Assembly (NCBI RefSeq): GCF_900095825.1
Contig: NZ_LT608315.1
Location: forward strand, 1,288,310-1,352,309
Source of the DNA: Acidaminococcus massiliensis
GTDB taxonomy: Bacteria > Bacillota > Negativicutes > Acidaminococcales > Acidaminococcaceae
Direction: 5' to 3'
Length of the DNA: 64,000 nt
Below are positions 17,835 to 27,196 of this stretch, piece by piece (the first letter of the stretch is position 1; every line of letters begins with the position of its first letter). The position numbers were made by a program, and so were the translations under genes. The notes beneath the pieces are model-generated. The model did not search any database, had not been told where the DNA came from, and saw only the letters and a program-made list of their open reading frames with translations.

Positions 17835-17974
17835 AAAAAAGTCAGATTCGGCCCTGACGGGCCTTGAGACGTCGGACGTCAGCTCTGTTCGGCTTAGCAG
17901 CAGGTCCGATCTGCTCATCGCCAACAAGCTGACGTCTGACTTCTGAAAGGTCCGAAGGGCCGGTCTGACTTCTT
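17835..17974 (+). repeat. Palindromic element, copy F (between rpn copy 2 and the rpn fragment)
   Basis: This copy is both upstream of rpn copy 2 and next to the 3' end of a third rpn fragment. Its right arm is the rpn-abutting GGCCGGTCTGAC type. The left tip reads AAAAAAGTCAG instead of AAGAAGTCAG. The arrangement is a tandem: element E, rpn 2, element F, rpn fragment. Confidence 0.85.
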
Positions 17975-17982
17975 TTATCTTT

Positions 17983-18081
17983 TTACAGGAGTCCGTGCAT
18001 CTTCCCCAGTTCCTGGATCTGGTCCAGGGAATAGTGGGTGATCCGGGAAATGGTTTCCACGGGGATCTTTTCTTTTGGCAT
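17983..18081 (-). pseudogene. 3' fragment of a third rpn copy
   Basis: About 100 bp match the last 33 codons of rpn copies 1 and 2 (KEKIPVETISRITHYS and LDQIQELGKMHGLL) next to element F with the same spacing. Homology ends near 18081, inside a short stretch reading ILGMPKEKIP that differs from the other copies. Beyond it the sequence turns A+T rich. It marks the right end of the repeat array. Confidence 0.8.
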
Positions 18082-18489
18082 GCCAAGGATGTGGGCTTCC
18101 CATTCTTTTCGCATATAAAAATGAATATATATATGCAGAATAAAATAAAGCATCAAAAGCGCGAATCCCTAGTAGCACAAAAATCTATAATTATATAAAT
18201 AAAATATAATTATAGATTTTTGCGTATTTACAGTAGAGAGTTTTTAAATATTTTTTGTAATTAATAACCAAAACACACAATATATAGTAGAGAATATACA
18301 AAATATGACGATAATATGTCAATATATAGATATATGACTAGACATAAAATATTATAAAAATATAGGAAAATATATTGTTAAGTAGAAATAAGAATGATAG
18401 AATAAGGCAGAACAAATTTATGAAATAACAAAATTAATTCAATGATTTTGCCACATAAATGAATATTTTTTCAAAAGGAGGCGATTAGA
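18082..18489. other. A+T-rich 400-bp upstream region of the autotransporter gene
   Basis: No gene is visible. It contains the perfect hairpin at 18179-18221 and a long A+T-rich stretch with several TATAAT-like words (for example near 18345), so the promoter of the autotransporter is probably here but I cannot place it. A strong AGGAGG ribosome site closes the region. Confidence 0.5.
18179..18221. terminator. A+T-rich perfect hairpin, probable terminator
   Basis: Arms of 18 bp (18179-18196 and 18204-18221) pair perfectly around a seven-base loop, with A5 at the left and T5 at the right. It is built like the hairpin at 9149-9195 and would insulate the autotransporter gene. Confidence 0.6.
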
Positions 18490-21400
18490 TTGAATAGAAT
18501 TTATAAGGTTATATTCAATCGCGCAAAAGGGCAGTACCAGGTTGTTTCAGAATTAGCCAAAAATGGTGGAAAAGCGTCGGGTAATTCTTTATTAAGAACA
18601 ATTATTAAATCGGGGGGGGGTACTGACCAGTTCTGTATTAACAGCTGTGTTCGTATTTGGAAGTGCACTTTATGCTAACGCTGAAGCTGTTCATGACGGT
18701 GATATTTTGAAGGCCGGAACGAATATCTCTGTAACGAAAGACGACACAACAAAGACAATCACAATATCCACTGATGGGGTAGCAACCAGTGCAGAAGTGG
18801 ATGCAGTAAAAACAGACGTACAAAATAACCAAACAGCTATTGCTGCCAATACGGACAAAATTGCGGATAACAGCACAGAGATCGCTAACAATAAAGTTGG
18901 AATCAATCAAAATTCCAATGACATCCAGCAAAACAAGACGGATATTGCGGCGAATAAAGATGCAATTACGGCCAATACAGGAAAAATCAACAATAATACG
19001 GCTGATATTACAGAACTAAAAAATGTGAATTCTGCTTTGGGCTTGGATAAAACAAAACCGGGAATGAAGTATTTCCGTGCCAATTCCACAGGAGAGGACG
19101 CTGCAGCTGTGGGGAAAGAGGCTGTTGCCATCGGTGTCAGTGCAAAAGCGGATGGCAAAGATTCTGTGGCTCTGGGTGATGCTGCTCGTTCTGCTTCATC
19201 TGCTGAAAACAGTATTGCCATTGGCCGAAAAGCTGTCAGCGGATCTTTTAACGGTATGACGGCCGATGGCGACAGTTCTACTGTGGTTATAGGCGGAGGC
19301 AAAGCAAGCATATCCATCGGTGATGCAGCCAATGCTCGGGGAAATTCTTCGATTGCACTGGGGGATGGAGCGACGGTCTATAATGATGGGACCAATGCTC
19401 AGCTCAACGATAACAGCATGGCAATTGGAACGAAGGCTAGTACGGTTGCTTCGAATCATGCAATTGCGATGGGCAACAATGCTGCTGTGACGCAAAACAG
19501 TCATAGTGCTGCAGCGATTGGAGACAGCGCAAAGGCTGAGGCGGAAGGCGCACTGGCTCTGGGCAAAAGTACGGCTGCTTCTGGAGCTGACAGCATTGCG
19601 GTTGGAACAGAGGCAGCAGCCAGTGGAGCAGATGCCTTGGCTATGGGTAAGAGTGCGCAAGCCAGTGGGGCAGATGCTGTTGCTATTGGGAACGGAGCTG
19701 TTGCTGGGAGCAGTGCTTCTGTGGTTTTGGGCAAAGATGCCAGTGCAAATGCTGTCCGGTCTGTCGTACTTGGCCCTAATGCAGGGGTCGGTATGGTAGG
19801 GGATGTATTAGGGGCGAAAGGATCCCATGTAGTCATCGGAGACGGTGCCGGCAACAATATTGACGGACAGCAGAACATTGCAATTGGCTATAAAACGGGA
19901 AATGATGTCAAAAGCGATCATAATGTTGCCATTGGTTCTGAAGCCGGGACCAATATCGGATCAGGTGGAAACACATCTGAAGGGAAAAATGTTTCTATTG
20001 GATATCATGCCAATAAAAACGATTCAGCTGTATCTCGAATCCAGTCTACCGCTCTGGGCAGTGAGACAAAAGCTGCCGATGACGCTGTAGCCGTAGGGTA
20101 TCAGGCGCAGGCGAATGGGAATGGATCTACGGCAGTTGGGTTTAACGCCCAGGCTGCAGACGCAGCCAGTGTGGCTTTAGGACAGGGAGCACAGGCTTCT
20201 GGTGGGAATGTTGCTATCGGCAATGATTCCGTAGCGAATGCCGCTATGATCAGTGGGAACGGATATCTGACAGGCCAAGCGGCACCTAAGACGGCTGTTT
20301 CAGTCGGCAGTGCATCGGCTTTGCGCCGCATCACCAACGTTGCTGACGGGGCACTGGACCAGGATGCCGTCACTGTGGCACAGCTCAAAAAATCAATCGA
20401 TGCTACGGTAGCTCAGGTCAATGCGAATGTTTCTTCGGCAACGGCAAGTGGAGTATATTATGATACGGTCACTTCTGGAGATGGAGACAGTATTACCCTT
20501 CGTAATAATGACAATAAGGGAACGAAAATCCACAATGTTGCGGCAGGGACACTGGGGACTGATGCAGCGAATGTAGCTCAGGTCAATAAGATCGTTGATA
20601 CGGCAAAAACACATTACTACTCTGTAAAATCTGCCAATCTGAATAATTATGACAATGATTTGGCTACGGGTGAAGACTCTATGGCAGCTGGCGTCAGTGC
20701 AAAAGCTTTAGGGGACAGGAGTGTTGCGCTGGGGAATAATACAGAAGCGCAGAGTCTTGGCAGTATCACTGTGGGAGCCGGCTATGAAGATCCGGATAAC
20801 CCGGGCAGCCTGAAACAGACTCTAGCCATCAGCGGTTATCAATATAACACGGCAATCGGGGCTGGCGCTCAGGCTGCCGGAAATGATTCGCTGGCTATAG
20901 GGACTTTGGCAACCTCCTCTATAAAAAATGGGGGAAGCAGCGTAGATAAAGCTATTGCCATTGGCTATTCTGCTGGCGTTTCTGATGACAAAGCCATCGC
21001 CATCGGCAGCGATGCCAAGAGCAACAGCAAAAGTGCTTCCGCTCTTGGTGATACGGCTCAGGCACTGGCAGAAAATGCTCTCGCAGTGGGGACAAATGCA
21101 CAGGCAGAAGGTGTTTCTTCTGGGGCAATCGGTACCAAAAACAGGGTCACTGGAGCAAATACATATGTTTTGGGGAGCCAGAACAGTACGGCTGCAACAG
21201 GTACAGCTGCTGATGTAAGTGCTTCGAATTCGGGGATCTTTGGGAATGAAAACCGAATGGAAGGGGACAGCAATCGTATTGTCGGGAATCAAAACGTACT
21301 GAAAATGGAATCCCTTTCCAATAATTCTGCCAACCCGAAAGCCTTTGAAAATATCTTTGTAACGGGCAATCAGAATATGGTTACTGGGGATCCGGATACA

Positions 21401-24400
21401 AGTACAGCAGGCGATGCGGGCAATGTATCTGATATCGTGATTGCCGGTTCCCAAAACACCATCCGGGCCAAAAATCAAAAAAACAAGGATTTGACGGATA
21501 TCCAAATCATTGGCAGCCAGAATACCCTTGATGCCACAACTCAGAATACGGATTTGTCCAATACCCAGATTTTGGGCAGCCATGTAACAGCCACTTTGGG
21601 GAATTCCGTCTATCTGGGCAGTAACTCTGCTTATGTTGTATCAGGAGCCACTACGAAAGGGAAGGAGGCTTACAGCAGCAACGGAACCTATCAATACGCT
21701 GGGGGGACCCCTGCTGGGATTGTAACGGTGGGCTCTGTGGGGAAAGAACGGCGCATCCAGAACGTTGCGGCCGGTCTGGTCAGCGCAAAGAGTACGGATG
21801 CTGTGAATGGAAGCCAGCTTTACACCATGACGCGGCCTCTGCGGTTTGCTGGAGATAATTCGACCATTGGCAATACTTCGGAAGCAGATGTCAATGTGCT
21901 CCATCGCGGTTCTGATCAGGCCATGTCCCTTTTGGGCGGTGCTGACAGCAACAATTTAAGTGATGATAATATCGGGGTGGTTGCCAATTCAGCCAATAAT
22001 ACGATGACCGTAAAATTGGCAAAAGATGTGACTGGGCTGAACAGTATTACATCGAAAACTGTAAACGCTGAGACGGTAAAGGCCGGCGATACCACCGTCA
22101 ATAATCAGGGAGTGACCATAGCTGGCGGACCTTCTGTAACCAAAGAAGGAATCAATGCCAACGGCACGAAAATTACCAACGTAGCTGCTGGTACAGCGGA
22201 TACAGATGCTGTCAACGTCAGTCAGTTGACGAAACAGTCTGCTGATTTAACGGAAAAAGGATTTGGCTTAAAGGATCAGGATGGGAATATCGTCCACAAA
22301 TCTCTGGGAGAGGATATTGAGGTTACCGGGGACGGCAAAAATATTTCTACGAAAGTGGAAAACGGAACGATGAAAGTGGTCCTGAAGGATGATTTGAATG
22401 TAAACAGTGTAACTACCGCCGATACGAACGGAAATAAGACCGTGACCCAGGGAAGCGGCATGACCATCACGGATAAAGATGGGAATGAAACAAAGATTGG
22501 TGCTGGCGGTATTACGATTACACCGAAAAATCCGGCACCAGGGACTTCTCCAGTTTCTTTGACAGAAAAGGGGCTGGATAATGGCGGCAATCAGATCCAC
22601 AATGTGGCTGCCGGCACTGCTGGAACGGATGCGGTGAATGTCAGCCAACTGAAAGATGAAATTGCCAAGAATGCCACCAAATTGGTAGACGGAAAAAATA
22701 CGACAGTTACAGGCATAGGCACAAAGGAAGATCCCTACAAGGTCAATGTCAATGACAATCTGAATCTGGGTGAAAAAGGCGAAAATGGTATAGACGGTTC
22801 CATCGGTGTGGCGGGCAAAGATGGCTCAGCTGTTACCATCAATGGGAAAGATGGCTCTATCGGGATGAATGGAAAAGACGGGAAAGATGGGCTTACCATG
22901 AAATCTGCGAAGGGTCAGGACGGTGTGGCTGGTTCCAATGGTACCAATGGTATGACCTGTATTGTTTACGAAGATGATGGGCATGTCACCCATGAAGTTG
23001 CCACATTAGATGATGGACTGAAGTTTGCGGGAAATACAGGATCTGTGGCCAAAAAACTGAACAGCACCATGACCATCAAAGGGAATGGTACGAAAGCGGA
23101 CGCGGAATATGATGCTTCCAACATCAAGACTGTAGTGGATGCAAATGGAGATCTGGTCATCGGACTGGACAAGAATCTGAAGGCAGATACTGTTACCGTG
23201 GGCGGCCAGGGCAAAGACGGTGCTGATGGCATCAATGGGGCTATTGGTGTAAAAGGTGCCGATGGCAAAGATGGGGTTACCATTTCTTCTATAGGGAAAG
23301 ACGGAACCAATGGTACCGATGGTCATATTGGCATCAATGGCAAGGATGGTGCTTCTGCTGACATCCATGTTGTAAAAGGTGTGAATGGAGTAGACGGTAC
23401 GGATGGCTATAATGGCACGGATGGTATTGATCGGATCGTCTATGAAGATCACAATGGGAATACCCAGACGGTCGCTACTATGAACGACGGAATGAAATAT
23501 GGCGGCGACGTAGGGAATGTAATCAGTAAAAAACTCAATGGGCAAGTGAATGTAGTTGGGGGCATTACGGATTCTTCTAAACTGTCAACGGAAGACAATA
23601 TCGGAGTGGTATCTGATGGAAGTGATAACCTGAAAGTGCGGCTTTCAAAAGATTTGAAAGGACTGGATTCGGTTACTACGAAGACTGTTACAGCAGACAC
23701 TGGGAATATCACGACGGTAAATGCCAGCACTGTCAACGTTGGAGACACCACCATAACGACGGGAGGGATGACAATCCAAAACGGTTCCGCAGGTCAGGAT
23801 GTTACGCTCAATAAAGATGGGTTGAATAATGGTGGAAATAAGATCACCAACGTAGCTCCTGGAGATATTTCATCGACCAGTACGGATGCCGTAAATGGAA
23901 GCCAGCTGTACCGTGCGGAAAACAGGATCAGCCGATTGGGAGATCGAGTGAATCGTGTTGGGGCAGGTGCCGCGGCACTGGCAGGATTGCACCCCTTGGA
24001 TTTCGATCCAGATGACAAATGGGATTTTGCTGCAGGGTATGGGAATTATAAAGATGCTCATGCAGTCGCTATCGGAGTATATTATCGTCCTAACGAAGAT
24101 ACGATGTTCAGTGTGGGAGGCTCCTTTAGCGGAGGCGAGAATATGGTGAATGTAGGAGTCAGTTGGAAATTTGGACAAAAGAACCATATCTCTCGCTCCA
24201 GAGTATCCATGGCCAAGGACATGTTGGCCATGAAAAACCAAATTGAAACACTTACGAAAAAATTGGCTGCTTATGAATCAGGCCAACCTGCCAAGGCAAT
24301 CCCTGCATCTACGCACAGCATGAACTTCCCTGATGTACCAGAGAACCACTGGGCTTACCAATATGTGAAGACATTGGCAGAAAAAGGCTACTTGGAGGGA

Positions 24401-24694
24401 TATCCGGACGGAGAATTTAAGGGAGATCGTTCTATGACCCGCTATGAGTACGCTGCAATCATCTACCGAGCTTTACAGAATGGGGCACCTTCTGATGGAA
24501 ATATGGTCCGGTCGGTGGATGAATTTGGACCTGAACTGGTCAAAGTTCAAAATATTGACCGGTTCCGTGTGGATCGTATTTCTGGTAAGGATAATGACCG
24601 TCATAAGGTAGAACGTGTCCGTATCAATGATAAGGATGATAAAAACAGAGGTGATTTCCGGGATGTGTATGGATCCCATATCCAGAAATCATAA
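18490..24694 (+). CDS. YadA-type trimeric autotransporter adhesin with C-terminal SLH domain; frame broken at G9
   Basis: This is an outer-membrane adhesin of about 2067 residues if the frame is joined. It starts at a TTG after AGGAGG with an ESPR-type extended signal (MNRIYKVIFNRAKGQYQVVS, SELAKNGGKAS). A run of nine G at 18612-18620 then puts the frame off. Eight G would continue into VLTSSVLTAVFVFGSALYANA, the hydrophobic core and cleavage site. Next come a coiled coil, many YadA-head repeats (SVALG, AIGxxA), neck motifs (NVAAGTxxTDAVNVSQL), two collagen-like G-x-x runs (nt 22780-22950 and 23200-23430), and the YadA anchor barrel (about nt 23910-24175, ending VSWKFG). Unusually, a further 170 residues follow: a coiled coil and one SLH domain (FPDVPENHWAYQYV to AAIIYRALQ). 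As written, the protein would stop at residue 62. Confidence 0.85.
18612..18620 (+). repeat. Poly-G tract (G9) in the signal peptide region
   Basis: The nine-base G run sits between the ESPR and hydrophobic core of the autotransporter. With nine the downstream 2000 codons are out of frame; with eight (or five, or eleven) they are in frame. This is the usual build of a slipped-strand contingency switch. Confidence 0.75.
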
Positions 24695-24718
24695 AAGTAT
24701 GTAGGATAATAAGACATT

Positions 24719-24744
24719 GGGGCAATGCTTGATTTCATTGCCCC
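24719..24744. terminator. Hairpin after the autotransporter gene, possible terminator
   Basis: GGGGCAATG and CATTGCCCC form a nine-base-pair stem with an eight-base loop 24 bp after the stop. There is no T run, so termination would be weak. Confidence 0.4.
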
Positions 24745-24779
24745 AATTCTCTATTCAATTGTATTTAGGAGGAAAAACT

Positions 24780-25439
24780 ATGAAAAAGTACATTGCAGAG
24801 TTCATTGGGACGTTTGTTTTGGTCGTGTTTGCTTGTGGAACGGCGGCTGTCTCGGGGCCCAAAGTCTTGAATGGCATGTTCATGCCAGCTTATTTTGCAA
24901 CGGCTTTTGCCTTTGGCCTTTCTATTGTGGCAATGGCCTACTCCATTGGTAATGTTTCCGGCTGCCATGTAAATCCCGCAGTATCTCTTGGCGTATTTCT
25001 TTCGGGGAGGATGAGTGGACGAGACTTTATTGGATATGTGATTGCTCAGTTTTTAGGGGCTATCATCGGAGCGGCTGTCCTTTTTTCGTTAATTGGTACG
25101 ACAGGAAACTTGGGCTCTAATGGGCTCTACTTAAATGATGTCGGTGCCTCTCTGACAATAGAAATCATTCTGACTTTTGTCTTTGTTTTAGCGGTGTTGG
25201 GTGTTACTTCAAAAGCAGAAAATAATGTGGTTGCTGGATTGGTCATCGGGCTATCTTTGACGTTAGTCCATTTATTGGGCATTTATTTTACAGGAACTTC
25301 AGTAAATCCTGCACGGAGCTTTGGCCCGGCAATCTTGTGTGGAGATCCAGCCGCTTTATCTTGCGTATGGGTGTTCGTCGTAGGCCCGTTCATCGGTGGG
25401 GCTTTAGCAGCATATGTATATCATTTTATTTCAGAATAA
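24780..25439 (+). CDS. Aquaporin / MIP-family channel
   Basis: This inner-membrane channel protein of about 219 residues has six helices and two half-helices with NPA boxes, CHVNPAVSLG near residue 62 and SVNPARSFGP near residue 177. The first helix, YIAEFIGTFVLVVFACGTAA, is typical of AqpZ-like water channels, and the R after the second NPA is the selectivity-filter arginine. The narrow aquaporin type, rather than a glycerol facilitator, is favoured by its short length and the H in the first half (FATAFAFG, then HVNPAV). TTAGGAGGAAAAA precedes the ATG at 24780. It follows the autotransporter but behind a hairpin. Confidence 0.9.
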   Translation: MKKYIAEFIGTFVLVVFACGTAAVSGPKVLNGMFMPAYFATAFAFGLSIVAMAYSIGNVSGCHVNPAVSLGVFLSGRMSGRDFIGYVIAQFLGAIIGAAVLFSLIGTTGNLGSNGLYLNDVGASLTIEIILTFVFVLAVLGVTSKAENNVVAGLVIGLSLTLVHLLGIYFTGTSVNPARSFGPAILCGDPAALSCVWVFVVGPFIGGALAAYVYHFISE

Positions 25440-25588
25440 AAAAGGTATTGCAGGAATTTTGCTGTTTTTGTAATAAACAGTGGGAGTTTATGGATAGGTA
25501 TATTTATATTCTTCCACTGTTTCTAGGAATATCATTTTATCGGTCTGCACTGCTGGCAGGCTAATCATCAAAAATGGGGAAGAGACAT

Positions 25589-25993
25589 ATGGTAGAAGAT
25601 CATTCAGCCAGTTGTTTGTATGCAATGCTCGTTCTTTTGGTCCTGAATTTGGTTATCAGCATATGGGATAGGCAGGTACAGGATAAAATACTCTATGTGA
25701 TAAATGCTGTATTAGCGGGAGTAGAAGTTATAACGTATCTCATCCTGAAATCTCTGCCGCTTGGGTGGGGAGCAGACCACCCATACCTAGGCTTCCTTCC
25801 CTTTCTATGGCTGGGGTCTGTAATAGGAATCATGTTGATGTCTTATTTTTGTTTATGGGACTTCTTTGACGCACATCGCAAGACATGGTGGGGAAAAACA
25901 GGAATGACATTGTTGATTTTAGCACATATTGCCATTATAGCGGTCGGGTTATTCATCTTGTTTGGAGCGCTTTATTCACTGAAATGGGGATAA
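25589..25993 (+). CDS. Small membrane protein of unknown function
   Basis: This 134-residue protein has three or four hydrophobic segments: ASCLYAMLVLLVLNLVISIW at the start, a middle pair with LPLGWGADHPYLG between, and GMTLLILAHIAIIAVGLFILF at the end. I do not recognise a family. The frame opens at an ATG at 25574, but the GGGGAAGAG at 25576-25584 suits the ATG at 25589. It lies between the aquaporin and another unrecognised membrane protein in a moderately A+T-rich patch that differs from the G+C-rich genes to the right. The gap before it (25440-25588) shows nothing specific. Confidence 0.6.
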   Translation: MVEDHSASCLYAMLVLLVLNLVISIWDRQVQDKILYVINAVLAGVEVITYLILKSLPLGWGADHPYLGFLPFLWLGSVIGIMLMSYFCLWDFFDAHRKTWWGKTGMTLLILAHIAIIAVGLFILFGALYSLKWG

Positions 25994-26122
25994 TGGCAGA
26001 GAGAACAGGGCAAGCCAATGACAGTTTTTTTGAAAGTCGAAGAGAATCGATCAATTGCTTGAGAGGCTGAAAAAAGGAATCAAATGCTGTGAAATTAAAG
26101 TCACTCAATATCGGAGGCCGTT

Positions 26123-27073
26123 ATGACAGAAGAAGAACGAGTGAAAAAATGGAGCCGGGGAATTTCCGAAATGGATGAGCTGTCCATGGAGGAGAAGAAA
26201 ATGGTCTGCCATCAGGCAGCGATGCAGATGGTTGTTTTATGGGGTGCCCTAGAGCTGATGGTTATAGGTTTCCTCGTATGGGCGGCATTCCAGTATCCGG
26301 AAATTATACCTAGTTTCAACCGCATAACCGATCTGGTGAACAGCAACATTGAACATAGCGGAACACGGGCTAAGCGCATAGGAGCTATCATAGTCAGCCT
26401 GCCTGCTCTTCTTCCCTTAATCGCAACGGTACTGATTTCCATGATCGGGGTTTTTGCCGGATGCAGAAAGTACTTGGTCAGAAGGGCAGCGGGGAAGCTG
26501 TCTCATCAATGGCGCATGGAAACAGATTTGAAAATGACACGGGGGATTGCCTTTGCGGATGTGAAACAGGGAATGGAGCTTTTACCGGATGATAAGATCC
26601 AGTATTTGGGTGTATCGCCTGAGAAGGTACCAAAGGAATTATTGAAGAATGTGTATTGGATGTTCAATGAAATAATATATGTTTCGGCAGATACTTTTTC
26701 TCATGACGTGGTGGAATACATAGAGGATAATCAAAAGAATTGGCATCCCGGGGAAATGGCTGTCGAGGCGGAGAAAATATATATTATTTTTGAAGCTTTT
26801 ATTATTGGAAAGGAAGCATTGCTTGCCAATGAATATGTTACGGACATTTCGACGTTAGAGGAAAAATGCAAAATAGATGGATTGTTCCAGACCGATATTG
26901 CCGCACTTCTTTTTGCTGATAATGGAGAATACTTTACAAACGAAGAATTATTGATGAAAATCCATAACCAGATAGCTGGGAAAAATTTAGGCAATCATAT
27001 GTTTTTTGAGGGGTTGGAAAGATGTAACCCGTTAGAGGGGATTTCTTGTTACTGCGTTTTGCTTGGATCATAA
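26123..27073 (+). CDS. Unrecognised two-TM membrane protein
   Basis: This 316-residue protein is of unknown family. The N-terminal 35 residues are charged, followed by two hydrophobic segments (MVVLWGALELMVIGFLVWAAF and IIVSLPALLPLIATVLISMIGVF) separated by about 40 residues. A mainly soluble C-terminal part of about 190 residues contains no motif I know. It would lie in the inner membrane with a cytoplasmic tail. A GGAGG lies upstream of the ATG. It is followed by a fragment of the palindromic element and a strong terminator. Confidence 0.6.
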   Translation: MTEEERVKKWSRGISEMDELSMEEKKMVCHQAAMQMVVLWGALELMVIGFLVWAAFQYPEIIPSFNRITDLVNSNIEHSGTRAKRIGAIIVSLPALLPLIATVLISMIGVFAGCRKYLVRRAAGKLSHQWRMETDLKMTRGIAFADVKQGMELLPDDKIQYLGVSPEKVPKELLKNVYWMFNEIIYVSADTFSHDVVEYIEDNQKNWHPGEMAVEAEKIYIIFEAFIIGKEALLANEYVTDISTLEEKCKIDGLFQTDIAALLFADNGEYFTNEELLMKIHNQIAGKNLGNHMFFEGLERCNPLEGISCYCVLLGS

Positions 27074-27092
27074 GGGAAAATAGATACGGTAC

Positions 27093-27120
27093 AGGCCCGA
27101 AGGGCCGGTCTGACTCCTTA
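27093..27120 (+). repeat. Right-arm remnant of the palindromic element
   Basis: AGGCCCGAAGGGCCGGTCTG followed by ACTCCTTA matches the right arm of the rpn-abutting type (copies B, E and F). No left arm or rpn sequence is nearby, so it is a worn solo remnant about 9 kb from the array. Confidence 0.6.
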
Positions 27121-27164
27121 TCAAGGTCTGGCCTGACGTTTTCCACTAGCCAGTGACCAGGGCA

Positions 27165-27196
27165 AAAAAAAAGACCGCCGGAGCGGTCTTTTTTTT
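27165..27196. terminator. Bidirectional intrinsic terminator
   Basis: A 14-bp stem from A8-GACCGC to GCGGTC-T8 with loop CGGA lies between convergent genes and overlaps the end of the permease stop region. Confidence 0.9.

Noticed and set aside
12680..17974. Regularly repeated palindromes as a CRISPR array
   Set aside because: Units are 140 bp, unevenly spaced, and have genes between them; no short repeats with unique spacers and no cas genes.
19080..21620. Dense DNA repeats inside the autotransporter gene as a separate repeat array
   Set aside because: They follow the codon pattern of YadA-head motifs (AIG, ALG) and are explained by the protein.
18647..24694. Independent start of the adhesin at the GTG at 18647
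   Set aside because: It would cut the signal peptide in its hydrophobic core and there is no ribosome site; the ESPR upstream shows the true start at 18490.
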